Shown here one piece after another: positions 44,866-56,757 of a stretch of 64,000 nucleotides of DNA. The number at the start of each line of letters is the position of its first letter. The stretch's first letter is position 1. The position numbers and the translations under genes were made by a program. Origin of the DNA: Guyanagaster necrorhizus (lineage: Eukaryota > Basidiomycota > Agaricomycetes > Agaricales > Physalacriaceae); NCBI RefSeq assembly GCF_019112545.1, contig NW_025064889.1, positions 1,161,893 to 1,225,892 on the forward strand, written 5' to 3'. The notes beneath the pieces were generated by a model. The model had not been told where the DNA came from. It made no database searches and saw nothing but the letters and a program-made list of their open reading frames with translations.

Positions 44866-47800
44866 ATGAGCGCCAGAAAGGAGGAACGGCGGACAGAGCA
44901 TAGACATTCGACGCCGTCGTCACCGCCAGACGGCGTTGTTGAGCTCGCGGGTGACGAGTCATCATCATCACACTCAATGTCACCCACCATGACCGACTCT
45001 GCACCACCCATGTCGGCGTCCACCTCTGCCACGCCACCACCGGACAGTGCTACCTCGTCCAAGATGTCGACGCCTCCGCCGTCACTGACTCCCAAGTCCA
45101 AAAAGCCACTGCCTTCAGCGCCCCAATTGATTGGGCATTTGCCTGTCGCTCGCACCGAGGCACTGAGTTCGTTTACAGAGATGGCTGACAATTGGTATCA
45201 ATACAAGTCCCTGGGACGCTCTAGGGAGCTTTTGGAGAGCATGATTTGTGATTGTACCTATGAGCCTGGTTAGTTTTCCTCGTAGTGTAGTTTTGCCCTG
45301 GATTCACCCCTCACCTGTCGCATGCAGGCGAGGACAGCCCAGAGGATGCCTGTGGGCAGGGCTCCGATTGCATCAATCGTCTTACGCAAGTCGAATGTCT
45401 CCTGGACGATTGTCGATGTCAATCGTACTGCCAGAACCAACGGTGGGTGCCCGTTCCGGGGTCCAGAACCAAAAGTCTCATCTCCTCGTTTTACAGCTTT
45501 CAAAACAAAGAATATGCGTCGATTGAGATAGTAAAGACGGAGATGAAAGGCTACGGGCTTAGGGCTGAGGAGGATCTGCCAAAGTACGTTCTCTGCCTCG
45601 TTTCGGTTGAATAAGTGTTCAATAGAGACGATAGGGACACGTTTATCTATGAGTACATCGGCGATGTCGTCAACAATCAGTCGTTTAAGAAACGTATGAG
45701 AGATTATGCGTCGGAGGGGATTGAGCATTTCTATTTCATGATGCTGCAGAAGGATGAGGTGAGCAGGCCAGCTATCATGTCATTCTTGGCACTTCACATC
45801 CTATCCATAGTTCATTGACGCCACCAAAAACGGTGGTATTGGGCGGTTCGCCAATCATAGTTGCAATCCAAACTGCTACGTCGCCAAATGGACTATTGGC
45901 AACTCCGTACGCATGGGTATTTTTGCGAAGCGTTATATCAAGAAAAACGAGGAGCTGACGTTTAATTACAATGTCGATCGTTACGGGTAAGCAATATTCT
46001 CCTTATGATCTACGCTAGTCTTATTTGCTTGTAGGCATCAAGCACAGACTTGCTATTGCGGAGAGCCGCAATGCGTTGGATACATCGGAGGAAAAACTCA
46101 GACAGACGTGTCGGCTATGGATGACCTATATCTTGACGGTGAGATCAGTCAGTCCTTGTGATTTTACAATAGCTCACTTGCACTTCAGCTCTTGGTATAA
46201 CCGACGAATCCGAGCTTATGGAGTATAAGGGCACCAAAAAGAGAAAGGGCAAGAAACTTGATGATCCTGATTTCCTGGTATGTTCACTTTCCATGCCGGA
46301 CGGGCGTCTGATGCGAGATCACGTTTTTAGCCGCAAATGAAATCTATCACGTTGAAGGACGTACCGAAGGTGGTCCAGGCTATACGGCAGACGACGAGTC
46401 GAAAGGTTTTATATAAACTTCTCACACGTATGAAGGTCAGTTTCCCTGTTTCTTTATCGTCCTTTGATGGACGTAGTGTTGATGGGCGCTAGATTACCGA
46501 AGACCAAACTGCGCTGAGGCAAATTATGCGTCTCCGTGGTTTTAGTCTTATGAAGAATATCCTGGAAGACTACTCGGAAGAGACAGATCTGATTTGTTTG
46601 GTACGAACGTTCTGCGCGTTCCCTGATGTCAACTCCAACTCAGCGCCCCCTCTCTTAGACTTTGGAGTGTATGTCAACATGGCCGTTAGTGTTTCGCAAC
46701 AAGGTGGAGGACTCTCAGGTCAATGTACCTGTCAAATCTTGTGTCCAATCAGAGAACGAGGCTGTTAAGGAGTTAGCGTCAAAGGTATGGATCGGTCCAT
46801 GATCGTTGGACGATACACAATTCACGGTCTCATCTAGCTCATAGCACACTGGGATACGTTAAAATTGGGTTATCGGATACCCAAACGTGCAAAAGCGGTT
46901 CGTGGTGTATACATTGCCCAGCATGTCTGCAGTGCTTGACATTACAAACAGGATATCGAGAAGGACCGTCCGGCGCCCCGGGCTCCTGTTTATCTATCTG
47001 ATAACGAATCGTCCTACAAACACAACAGGCCTCCCCCGAAACGCAAGCGAATCGAGCGAATTCCCGCTGAAGTCTTCTTCGACATTTCACCGCCTGCTTG
47101 GCGAGGTAACTACCCGCGGGAAGATCCAAATGCCCTTACCCGACCAATGTCTCCTGACATAATAGAGCGTCAGCGGGTAATGGAAAAGATAGAGGAAGTG
47201 TACAAGAAAGAGAAAGTCGATGCGATTATTACTGCTGCTGCTGAGGCACAACGGGTAGCCTCAGAGGAGGCTGCACGGGCTGCCGCAGAGGCGGAAGAGA
47301 AAGTCAAGGCGGCGGCAGCGGCGAAGGAGGCACGAGCAGCAAAGAAGAAGCAGCATCACAGCTCACACCATAGCCCACAGAAAAAATTGGAGACGTCCGA
47401 GCAGAAAGAGGCTAACAAGGAGAAGAGGTTATTGAAGCTCGTTGGTGCTGTAGTCGTGAAATGCATGTCGAAGTATGCCAGATCGATGGAGCATGATGTG
47501 TTTAAGAAGTATGCGAAGGAGGTCGGTGCTTCTATCTTCCTTTCTATACCTTATTTTTACTTACCGCAACTGCATGCAGCTTACACATATCATTGCTGAG
47601 AAAGAGAAGAGGTCACACAGCTACCGGGATGGGAAATTGGATGCTCTCTCGGATGAGAAGGTTGCGAAGATGAAGAAATTCGCCAAGGAGTACATTGCAA
47701 AGATTTTAAGGAAGTCAGAGAAGCGGAAACGGACAAATGCTATTATAGAAGCAACTCCTTCTCGGTCAGCTGATACACCTAATTCAACGGGAGGGGGCGA

Positions 47801-47972
47801 CTTCGTGGACATACCGATGACGATGGAGGATGCGATGGATGTTGCAGATTATGGGAGCGATGATGATGACGGACCCAGTATTATGGTTCCTGGAGATGGT
47901 GACGATGATGGTAAGAGTCCGATGGAGGTGGACCCGCCAGAATTTTCGGATCCTCGATTACGTGCCTCATGA
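44866..47972 (+). CDS. SET2: SET2 histone H3 lysine-36 methyltransferase
   Basis: Set2 methylates H3K36 during transcription while bound to the phosphorylated RNA polymerase II tail. From the ATG at 44866, a Ser/Pro/Thr-rich N-terminus leads to the AWS cysteine cluster (CDCTYEPG...[32 protein letters not shown]). The SET domain follows: [48 protein letters not shown] with the catalytic NHSCNPN, and [11 protein letters not shown]. The post-SET motif is [23 protein letters not shown]-like helical domain follows ([30 protein letters not shown]). An Ala/Glu/Lys coiled coil lies near 47165-47340, and the C-terminal SRI domain near 47400-47720 binds the polymerase tail. The stop is at 47970-47972 after an acidic tail. 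More than ten short introns are present, with no damage seen. Confidence 0.93.
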
Positions 47973-49744
47973 CCTGATACTCACATTTTGTTCTCTCATC
48001 CCTACGGCATTAAATTTATGGATTTCTTAAGTACCTTGGAATAACGAGCGTGCTACTTTTGTCGAGGTGTGTGGGTCAATCGTTTGTCCCGTTGCTTGTT
48101 CACAATATGTTCTTGTAAAGGTCATGATGACCACCCACCCAGTGGTGGACGTCTGGAACATTTCCAGCGGACGCTGCTTGTAGATTCACGGCTTCGTATC
48201 TGATCTAATCAATTTTTATGTAAGATAATCTATCTTATCAAGAGTGTTCTCCTTCCTAAATACTTACCTCCTGAAGTCTGACCGTTTTATTCCTCTAAGG
48301 GTTCGGCGTCATTTTTTTCATTTCTCCAGTTGATTTTCATGACCTAGTGGAGTTTTCTGTGTTGCCGCATCGCTTTCCTCTTCCAGTGATGCATGACCCC
48401 GGTGACATGAAACCTATTCAATATTTTCGAGGCCAGGCCATATTTTCGACTCATTTCATTACAGAATGCTTGAAATATTACAAGCATTACGAAAATTTCC
48501 GTCCTGCGGACTTCAAAGCGATACAGGCCTAGGGTATACAGCACCTATTCCTCATATTTTTCTTCGCGAATGACGTTTCCGCAGTTTGGTGTCGAATGCG
48601 GTGGTCGCGAGTCTTTCATTCAGATGGTGTTGTTCCGAACAGTCGCTGAACAACGCGTGCTGTAAATGGCCACCTGTGGCTCTCCGTCTCAGACGGACTT
48701 TGCGATGCCTGCGCTTGCTCCAGTCTTTCCTGCGACGAAGACATCATCAATAATCTATGTTTGCTGCCATATATCCTTCAAACTTTCCAACTTCTGTCCT
48801 TGGTTGTTACCAGGATACAAAGGACAACTTGCAGACAAAAGGCCTGAAGGCCTGAAACCTCATCACATCTCAAGAAAAGTTAGACGGGTTCCGTCGTCTT
48901 CATAATTTGACCGCCTAGAACCTGGGCGTAGCCATCGTCGATTTGACATCTCACAATGAGGTGGAGGTGGCCACTCTACTATGAAATGTTTCACCCCTCG
49001 CAATGTCGCTCTTCAGAAAAAGGATGTGTCTCGATGCATGGTACCGGCATTTACGCTTACCATAATTCTGACCTTCCATTTCCGCTTTGCTGTTTGGGAG
49101 TGTTTTAATGCCACGAAGCAGCTCCGGGTACATTTTCTTTCGGTACTTATTCAAGATATTAGCAACATGGATGAAGAGCATTCTTGGTGTCCCGGTTTAC
49201 GCGGCTTCATCCACTTTTACATACTTTCAGCAGGCTTCCGTTCCATGAGGTGTTAGGGTCTCGTCAGAGAGTGCGGTGAAGAGTGACCGGCCTGGCACCA
49301 CCAGACTTCAGGTTTCCGAATACCCTCATAGATGCCATCATTTCCATATTCTTCACAGCGACCGCCTGTTCATCCCTACGGAGACCATCAGTGGTCTTGT
49401 CTTCTTGCTCACAGGCGCTTCAAGGAGAGACGGTGACTCCACTGTGCGTTGATCAACATTCAAACGACGACGGTCGTTGCAAGATCTGGATAATCCTCAT
49501 CTGATTTCCTTGGGCGCCCAGACCTCGAAATATTTCCCTCTAAGCAACTACGGGAATCTGCGGGCAAAATCTTTCACTGTCTGGATAACACGAAACAATT
49601 GAAAGCAATGTTTTATTTTCTTATTTCTCTTATGATTGAATGATGGGTACTCTTTTGGCATAGAAGTTTTGGATGACTTCTACATTGGGTGATGAGCCCT
49701 TCCTTTGTCGAATAGCACGCTGCGAGGGCACAATGAGATCACTA
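47973..49744. other. Long intergenic region, no gene recognised
   Basis: About 1.8 kb hold only short frames on both strands, with stops in every frame and no recognisable motif. A short plus-strand frame at 48347-48532 and one at 48981-49256 look chance-like. Given the decayed PL14 gene at its right end, part of this stretch could be older coding sequence that can no longer be read. Confidence 0.4.
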
Positions 49745-49749
49745 CCCTC

Positions 49750-50572
49750 TCGCACGACTACATCTATGCTCCAAACGGCGTGGAGTCAATGAAAGCGTTC
49801 TACCCCCAGGGATCCTACATGTTTGGGCACGATCCCTAGATGATCCCCAGGGTGGCTTCTCCTTTTATGCTCCTGGACCGGACAGTCTCGATTTGACCAC
49901 TGCCAAAGAGGCCACGTTCGAGTACTATGTTTTCTTTGAGGAGGGGTTCGAATTCAATAAGGATGGAAAGCTCCTTGGGCTGTGTAAGTATATTGGCGGG
50001 CCTTATTTCCTGACCTAGATTTCTCGTCCCAGATAGAGGCAATAGCGAGGGTACCGCTAAAAGCTGTTCCGGTGGCCGTCGTTCAGACGAGTGTTTCTCC
50101 GCTCGCCTGACGTTCCGCACAGATGGTGCTGGGGAGATCTACACGTACCTTCCCCTCAGCTTCGACGCCAATAGCAACTTTTGCAGTAATGAAGGATCGG
50201 AGTGTAACCCGACCTACGGGACTTCGGTCGGTCACGGGGCTTTCTCTTTTAAGGCAGGAGAGGGAACAACGGTGAGCGAACGCGTACGTCTCAATGACGT
50301 TGGACAAGAGAATGGGGAATTGGAGCTCTTGTTGGCAGAGACAGCGTCATTAGCGTTATGGGCCTCGTTCTTAGGAACAGTGAAGAGGGTAAGATCAGAG
50401 GGATGATGTTTCCGGACGTTCTTTGGTGGTATGCCCCGATTTGTTTTTCGACCAGTCCGTACGTCCTGGTGGCTTAAACGATGTCGTAGGATCTACCTCA
50501 GATTGGCCATCCCCACAAGATCAAAGCTCATACTTTTCCGACTTCTCGGTTGTCATCACCCAGGGCCTTTAG
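49750..50572 (+). pseudogene. Polysaccharide lyase family 14 pseudogene
   Basis: PL14 enzymes cleave uronic-acid polysaccharides such as alginate or glucuronan by beta-elimination. Readable blocks in order are APNGVESMKAFYPQGSYMFG, GGFSFYAPGPDSLDL, ATFEYYVFFEEGFEFNKDGKLLGLYRGN (spliced at GTAAGT...CCAG near 49990-50035), CSGGRRSDECFSARLTFRTDGAGEIYTYLPL, GHGAFSFKAGEGTTV, RVRLNDVGQENGELEL, RDSVISVMGLVLRNSEEGKIRGMMF, TFFGG, and after another intron STSDWPSPQDQSSYFSDFSVVITQGL before TAG at 50572. Frames break at about 49837 (TAG plus shift), about 50328, and 50409-50411 (extra T). The signal peptide and first part are not recognisable. The lesions make it a pseudogene unless they are sequencing errors. 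Confidence 0.75.
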
Positions 50573-51164
50573 AGATGAAACGATGGCCCACATATTGTTG
50601 TTGTTAATAGAACAGAATCTCACTCTGTCACACGTAATAGTGAACGACTGAGATCAAAGATGGGTGGACGATAGGAGAACAGGAGGTAAAGATCTACATA
50701 TAGAGTAGGTAAGTTCAAGAAGGAAGTGCTGATTCCTCAAAAATCATCGATGATTAACTCATCACTGACGCTCACTAACTAGCTCACTTATTAATTTGAC
50801 AACGCTGGAACGATGTTTAACACACGTACTCATTATTAAACGCGCTACGCTTTACACGCATGTCGCATTGCTTTCGTTAATGTATTGCTGTATCTCTTTC
50901 ACCGCTTGATGTTTATACCACTGGACCAGACGGACCTGGTCCGGACTAGATGTACCAGCGGGGAGTCCCAGCGATTTCCCGCCGAGGGTGCTGGAGTTCC
51001 TTCTTCTTTTCGCTGTCAGTAATATTATGTACCAAGATTTAGGTACTTTATATAAGTATGACTTCTGGATCAACGATTACGGGAAACCCCTGCTTTTTGA
51101 TCTTATCTTATCGGAGCCCAAATTTTTCGTTGTTTCTCACGTGTGCAGCGTCCCTCTGTCAACG
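50573..51164. other. Intergenic, promoter side of RPA49
   Basis: No gene is seen. Repeated CTCACT/CTCATTA-type short motifs occur near 50745-50850. The right end, around 51080-51160, must hold the RPA49 promoter; a TATATAAG lies at 51049-51056. Confidence 0.4.
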
Positions 51165-52849
51165 ATGAGCGCGTCTGGGACGAAACGCAAACGTGAAGAA
51201 TCTCCGGAAAGATTGACATTTACTGTTTCCAGCACGAGCACTAATCCAAGGACTAATGGACCTGTACTAGGTGCGAGAAACATTCATGGAACATTGCCGG
51301 TGTTGACGACATGCTAGTGAGCTTTCCTGGTATCGATGTTCCTACATCAACACCATTCAAGTGCTATGCTCGAAAAAAAGCCAAGTCAAAGACCAATGAA
51401 AAGGGCAAGAGCGATCCAAAGCCCAGCCCGGACGCGATGATCATCGTTGGAGAAACGCCTAGTGTAGAGTTCGTTTCCAATGAAGAAGAGAATAAGCATA
51501 TTGCGGATTCCGGCTGTCGGTGAGTGACCAGGTAATCATTTCCTGCTGGTTTAATAACAGGAAATATTAGGTATCTCCTGGCGGTACATAACCCGCGAAC
51601 ATCCTCGCTTACGCTCCTGCCAGCACCAGCACCTTTACATTCGTTGGCACGCACCGTTAAAGCGCTCAAGTCGGTTTCCTCAAGTTCTGTACCAACCCAG
51701 TTGGCCTACCGCGAGGCAAGGAATGCGCTTGGCGAGTCGTTTGGGACGAAAAAGTCACAAGCGGCTATTCGAGCACAGGAACGTAACAAGGTCGACATCA
51801 GCGCTATGAAAGGCGTGATGGGGTATGTCCAGGATGCCATCGATATGGGCGCGGTGGGGTTGCCCACTCTGCGTATGTTTTCATTTCCCTTGTTGGGCGG
51901 TGCCCAGTCACTAATACAAGGTGTCTGTGCAGAGGAAGCCAAGGAAGTGGCAGATATGAGCCGTCCGATCCCACCCTATAATGCTACGACGAGCAATCCT
52001 GCGGAGGTGTATGACTTGCATGATATCATACCGGAGAACGAATGGAAGGCGATACCCACCGAGATATTAAACAAGTCTACAAGCGAGAAAGACAGAGCTG
52101 CGCTGTTGCCTACACGTAACTCGGATTGGGTGTATTCAAAGCTGAAACATTTAGATTTATCGGAGAAGGGAACGAAGAGGAAATTGTGGGTATTTTTTGT
52201 TCCCCCTCCTTTGGCGAATGCTGATGGCAGCTTTTTTACAGGAAAATAATCTACTACATTTCAGCCATGCTCGCTTTCCGACGTGCAACTGGGCATAAAG
52301 AGGTTGAGAAGGCCAAAGTTGAGGAGCGTCTGTCAACAATCCCTACTGTTATCTTGGATAGTCTCTTGGCCCGATTTACGGAGTTTTCCAGGGAGTCTAC
52401 TGTGTGCGTGATATCGCTATTGGTGCCGTTGTGTACTGATTTCCATATGTTAGCCATCGAGTGACCAAGACTGCGGAGACGAAGCTCCTCACGCATCTTT
52501 TCGCGTTATGTCTCAAGGTCGATGATTACGCTTCTGATCCCGGTGTCATCGCTCATGACCTATCCATTCCGCCTACCCAGTAAGCCTTCTGAATTCGTTT
52601 ACGCGCCCCTTGCTCACACTTTATGACTATTACAGAGTGAACCAGTTGTTCCGGAGTTTAGGTAACTCACAAGTGCTTCGTATCGGACTGGGACTCATGT
52701 TTTGAATGATAGGTTGTCAGTTGAAGAAACTTGGCGAAAGAGATCGTGCGAGGTACGGGCTGTCCACGGATATCGCTAACACGAAAATGGCGGTGTTGAC
52801 GGCTCCGGTGCAATTCCCGAAACCGCCAAGGAAGAAAGGGAGGAGTTAG
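51165..52849 (+). CDS. RPA49: RNA polymerase I subunit RPA49
   Basis: RPA49 is a polymerase I-specific subunit that works with RPA34.5 in initiation and elongation on rDNA. The start ATG at 51165-51167 gives MSASGTKRKREESPERLTF. Exons continue with VSFPGIDVPTSTPFKCYARKK, the block ILVGE-like MIIVGETPSVEFVSNEEE...CRYLLAVHNPRTSSLTLLPAPAPLHSLARTVKALKS, then YREARNALGESFGTKKSQAAIRAQERNKVDI, and the tandem winged-helix region (RNSDWVYSKLKHL, IIYYISAMLAFRRATG, RFTEFSREST, LLTHLFALCLKVDDYASDPGVIAHDLSIPPTQ, VNQLFRSLGCQLKKL). It ends QFPKPPRKKGRS before TAG at 52847-52849. At least six short introns are inferred. This matches the usual RPA49 domain order and length. Confidence 0.88.
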
Positions 52850-53071
52850 GTGTTCCATACAGCATCCAGACTCAAGATGTATCCTACTACTGATTATACG
52901 GGGGATTAAATATTGACCTTCAAGCTCCGCTACATTACTTCGAATAAATCTACTGGCTCGATATAAAAATAGTTCCTTGGATATGAATTCAATTGACTTG
53001 ATCGCCGGTCACTGATTTTTTTTTAAAGTTGTGTCAGAGTTAGAACAACACTTGCGGAGGTGACTCCTACC
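52850..53071. other. Intergenic, 3' flanks of converging genes
   Basis: Short AT-rich stretch between the end of RPA49 and the end of the minus-strand Cys-rich ORF. No gene is seen. It probably holds both polyadenylation regions. Confidence 0.45.
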
Positions 53072-53445
53072 TCATGGGAGCCTGTGTAAGTGGAAGACTC
53101 CGAGAACATGGCGGCGGAAATCTGGACGTCATAAAATGTGTTAAACAGAGCAAGGAGGGGAGGGGGGGAGGGGAGGGGAGGGAACGTACGTGAAAAATGC
53201 GACAAGATCGTTGAGATGACGCCCTTGTGTCGTTTGTGGCGGCAGGTCGCCGGCTGGACACAGTATAGAAGACAGATTGTGCACCATTCACGGTGGAAAG
53301 CGTCATCCATGATATGCATAGGATGGGATGGCGGTTTGTCATTGGGGCAACCACATCGAGTGAAGTAGTGCGAGTCCTTGTGAGGGCAACAGTGGCACTC
53401 GGACGATAATGAGGACGGCAAAGCAGAAGAGGAGGCTATTGTTGG
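53072..53445 (-). CDS. Small Cys/His-rich protein A, unknown family (start unclear)
   Basis: The core reads CHCCPHKDSHYFTRCGCPND, then KPPSHPM, then AFHREWCTICLLYC. It aligns closely with the ORF at 54554-54924 in the order Cx2CPH, RCGxxND, PPxxPM, HxxWCxxCxxYC. The spacing of Cys and His suggests one or two zinc sites. A GTACGT donor near 53187 with an acceptor near 53125 would splice out a pyrimidine tract, giving an end at 53072. No in-frame ATG exists upstream before a stop. The position matching the partner's start codon reads ATA. It may therefore have lost its start, use an upstream exon, or be a pseudogene. No function is known to me. Confidence 0.45.
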
Positions 53446-53610
53446 GTTGTTGGGCTGTGGGATGGGCAGAGAGCTACCCGAACAGCCTTTAAGTAGCCCG
53501 GCAGCGGGAACTCAGACGGTGATCACTGTTCTGGCTGTACGTTAGCGTTTTCGGAACTGTAACCTGTAGCTCTGAGTATTTCAACGCGCCATCATGTCGG
53601 GGTTTATGGA

Positions 53611-53934
53611 TTATGGGCTAAAACATAATGTTCGGGGACCTTGTCGTACAGCGCGTGCGTGGCGCATGTTGTACTTTTCCAGGTAGTTTGAGTTTACTCT
53701 TTGCGAAGGGTTGTTTCGAGTTTGCCGTGATTTAATGATGGATTGGATAGAGGGGACCCGGATCTTGGGATCGGCAGCACTTGAGATAACGGAAGCTTGA
53801 CGAGCGCTTACTGTAATAGTATTAATAATATAGGGCAACTTGTTGAATGAGAGCGAACCTCGTGGTCGGAGAACGCCGTGTGGCACCCTACCGACTTGGG
53901 GTGCACTTTGAAGCGTTTGCGTCGGAGATGACAT
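53611..53934 (-). CDS. Possible small basic protein of 107 residues
   Basis: An ATG-to-stop frame begins MSSPTQTLQSAPQVGRVPHG and is rich in Ser, Arg and Asn with no domain, signal peptide or membrane segment. It lies between the two Cys-rich ORFs on the same strand. Without a homologue I cannot tell it from a chance frame. Confidence 0.25.
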   Translation of the reverse strand: MSSPTQTLQSAPQVGRVPHGVLRPRGSLSFNKLPYIINTITVSARQASVISSAADPKIRVPSIQSIIKSRQTRNNPSQRVNSNYLEKYNMRHARAVRQGPRTLCFSP

Positions 53935-54553
53935 TGTAAGTTGAAATTTTTATAAAAGTACCATGGCGGCAGGTGGCTGGTCTGCTGCTGAGTGAAATTG
54001 TGGCGCCTTGAATTTCCTTTTCTGTGAGGAGGGTAGGTTTACAGGCGGCACCGACCATTTGCCACGAGTCCCACCGTCGTATTTGGTCATAGTGGGTCCT
54101 CATGGGTGCTCAGGTTCATCATCGTTCCCTTGACAATTTGTGTTTACCGATGGAATGTGTTTACTTATAATTGTCAACACACTTGCAAATATTATTACTC
54201 AGTCGCGGTCATTAAACTAAGTCTCAGTAGCTTAAGCTGGCTTCTTGAGTCCTCTCATAAAGCACGGGACCGTGGAGTAGACATATGACTAGATTATCGA
54301 TACGATTCGCATCAAAGTTACGTGGAAGGCTCTAGTGCATTCTATGGTATCGAAGAGAAGCGAAGGAGCGGGGAGTGGTTTAATAACTGGTGGCGTGGTC
54401 GAGAAACGGTCCAGAGACGGATATCGGAAAAAGAAAGGTGTAGATGTGTACGCGTTAATAGATCGCTATGTAAAAAGGTAGGGTATCATTGTGCGACTCG
54501 ACGCGAAGGAAAGATCGCGGATAGGGCGGATATTATATGTCGCAAAAGATCCA

Positions 54554-54924
54554 TCACGTAGGATAAGAGTGGGTGTTTGTGAGCTTTGTCTGGAAAAAAA
54601 AAAGGTGAGTAGGCGGCTGTCGACGGGGGGTATCTTGACAGGCATACATAGCTCGACGTTGAGCTGCTCGTAGTCATACGCGGGACCCGTATGTGACGAG
54701 TGGTCCCCGCAATACACTTGGCAGTCGCAGCACCATAATTTGTGGTAGGCATCGCTTTCTCCACGACGAGACATGGGAGACCAAGGTGGTTGGTCATTGG
54801 CGTGGCCACACCGAACAGGACAGTGTTCACTCGAGCTATGGGGGCAATGATCGCACCATTCTGGCATCAAGAGAAATGGTCGCTGAGCAAGACAGGAGAC
54901 ATGTGATGACGTGGATGAAGACAT
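54554..54924 (-). CDS. Small Cys/His-rich protein B, unknown family
   Basis: The ATG at 54922-54924 starts MSSSTSSHVSCLAQRPFLLMPE. The core reads WCDHCPHSSSEHCPVRCGHAND, then QPPWSPM, then YHKLWCCDCQVYC, followed by a His/Tyr/Glu tail. An intron with donor GTCAAG and a strong polypyrimidine acceptor (TTTTTTTTTTCCAG near 54590) gives a short last exon ending at TGA, 54554-54556, for a protein of about 110 residues. If the intron is kept, the frame runs on to 54466. The Cys/His pattern matches the ORF at 53072-53445, which also appears to have an intron near its end. The likely biochemical property is zinc binding. There is no signal peptide, and the role is unknown. Confidence 0.5.
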
Positions 54925-56757
54925 GGGGGGTGGAGCTAGAGGAGGCAACTGTCTGTAGGGTGATACTTATACATTGCGTAGTCGCCTAGAAATAGTAGAT
55001 CTTCATGGGACAACGAGGGTCGCTGTGATCTGATAGGAATCCAGAAATAGCGGTGGAAATTTTTGCATAGTTTTCTGACCGGTGAGCGGTCGGGCTTCGT
55101 AAAGATGCACGCCGGACGCGGGGTGATGTTGCTGACCTGATGCTTGAGATATGGAAATGAAAAACATGAGATTTGTGAGTAAATTCAACAATATATTGCA
55201 CAGGGATGCACGGTTTGGGACTATCCAGACAAGGGATGTCGTGTTCAACGAGGTCTACTCAATGGCTTGCTCTACCCAGAAGGCAGGGCCATCTCAGGTA
55301 GGCTAGCAAATGGCTACATCCCAAGAGGAACAATCGGACCGGTAGCGCAAATCCTAGTAGGGACAAGGTCGTTAGACGATCGAAAACCGGGTGCATATCG
55401 AAGGGCTGCTCACCCGTGTGGTGATAGCCTACGGACTTCAAAACCGAATCGTATCACCGACGGATCGGGCCGTCCAAAAAGAGTAGTGTCGGGCCCAGAG
55501 ATTGTCACTGAACCCGATCTATATCCAAAGGAGAGCCGACGCCACTGACAATGCACATACCGTAGCAGCACGCAGAAAACGACATTCCGAGAGCTGCAAA
55601 TGGCAAATAAAAACGAGGAAAGCGAGGGTTGCACAGTTTATGTTTGCAGTTAGTATGTATACAACTTCAAGTGTGTTCCAGTAGGTTACGTCCACGAGCT
55701 GAACAGTACTGATAGATGCTGCCGGCGGCATTTTTTAATGATTCCGGTTGGACTGGTGGGACAGTTTGCTCGTATATATGACTGCAACATCCGAAGTTCA
55801 GCCTCGTTGAGTCCTCGACCGTTGCAATGTAGTTCCCGCAATGGCCAATTGTTCTTCGGATGGAGACGGAATGCACCTCGGATAATTCGAACCTGTCGTA
55901 TCTCGTAAGTCTGGCGTCCTGACTGTCTAGGGTTTGGGGAGCCTGGAAATGGGTCCTTTTCCAAGTTTTTTCGAGGGATTGCCATGCGAATTTTTCAGCG
56001 AGGTACGAGGAATGAGATGCACGGAACACATAGATGCCGTACGGCTGTATTCCCAAGACAATGTATGACGCTGTAAAATCAGAACGAGTTACTGCTGGAC
56101 GACGCCACATGGAACGGAAACTGGTAACATGCGGCAGGAGAGCGATGAAAACGAAAATATTAGAGCAGTTGGTGGTCCGCAAAGACCGGTAAGCGCCCGT
56201 TCTTGGCCAATAAATTTTCAACTTCCAAGCAACTTCCAAGGACAAACTCCATGATGATGGGCAGATTGAAGGAAATGCAGAAATGGAGGAAGAAAGAAGA
56301 CACAGGACAGCCAGTACGGACGTATCACGACCAAGGACATGCAACAGGATTGCTGACATAGATGAGACCAGACAAGAAGATGGTTCTAGTTGATGAAACA
56401 ATCCGAATTCAATGGTAAAGGCGTAAAAGGACAGGGTCGTCCGTCACACTCCGCGTCACGTCACGGTGAATTCCATCTTCGATCCCTTCTACAACGATCC
56501 CGCGACAATCCGGACGACGACGAGCAGCGGATCTGTATGGTTCAGCATATCGCACCGTGTGCCGTTTGTCGCTATTCGTCGTGACGGGCTCCTTGTTACG
56601 GTATCCGGATCAGTAGCCTTGGACATCAACTCAGGCCTACACTGACGCCGCATATCAACAGCCTGTAGCCCGTATATTGCTTGTCAGGCCATATCCGGGT
56701 ACCTAGGCCAGGAAGTGAGGATATACACGCAGCAGCGACGCTGGCGGTGACGAACGT
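54925..56757. other. Intergenic or unrecognised region upstream of the kinase gene
   Basis: I find no supported gene. A minus-strand frame at 56401-55667 is long (about 240 residues) and hydrophobic at its beginning, but it begins at a TTG. The first ATG lies about 14 codons in, and I recognise no family. A plus-strand frame at 55267-55548 is basic and featureless. The last few hundred bases should hold the kinase promoter. Confidence 0.35.
55667..56360 (-). CDS. Uncertain hydrophobic ORF
   Basis: From the first ATG (MSAILLHVLGRDTSVLAVL) this minus-strand frame stays open for about 230 codons. The first 40 residues are hydrophobic, and a second hydrophobic stretch reads NIFVFIALLPHVTSF. The rest is rich in Arg, Ser and Thr. 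No motif is recognised. Long open frames can arise by chance at this base composition, so I rate it low. Confidence 0.22.

Noticed and set aside
48347..48532. Short plus-strand frame downstream of set2
   Set aside because: Only 61 codons, with no domain and no splice partners, in a region with stops in all frames.
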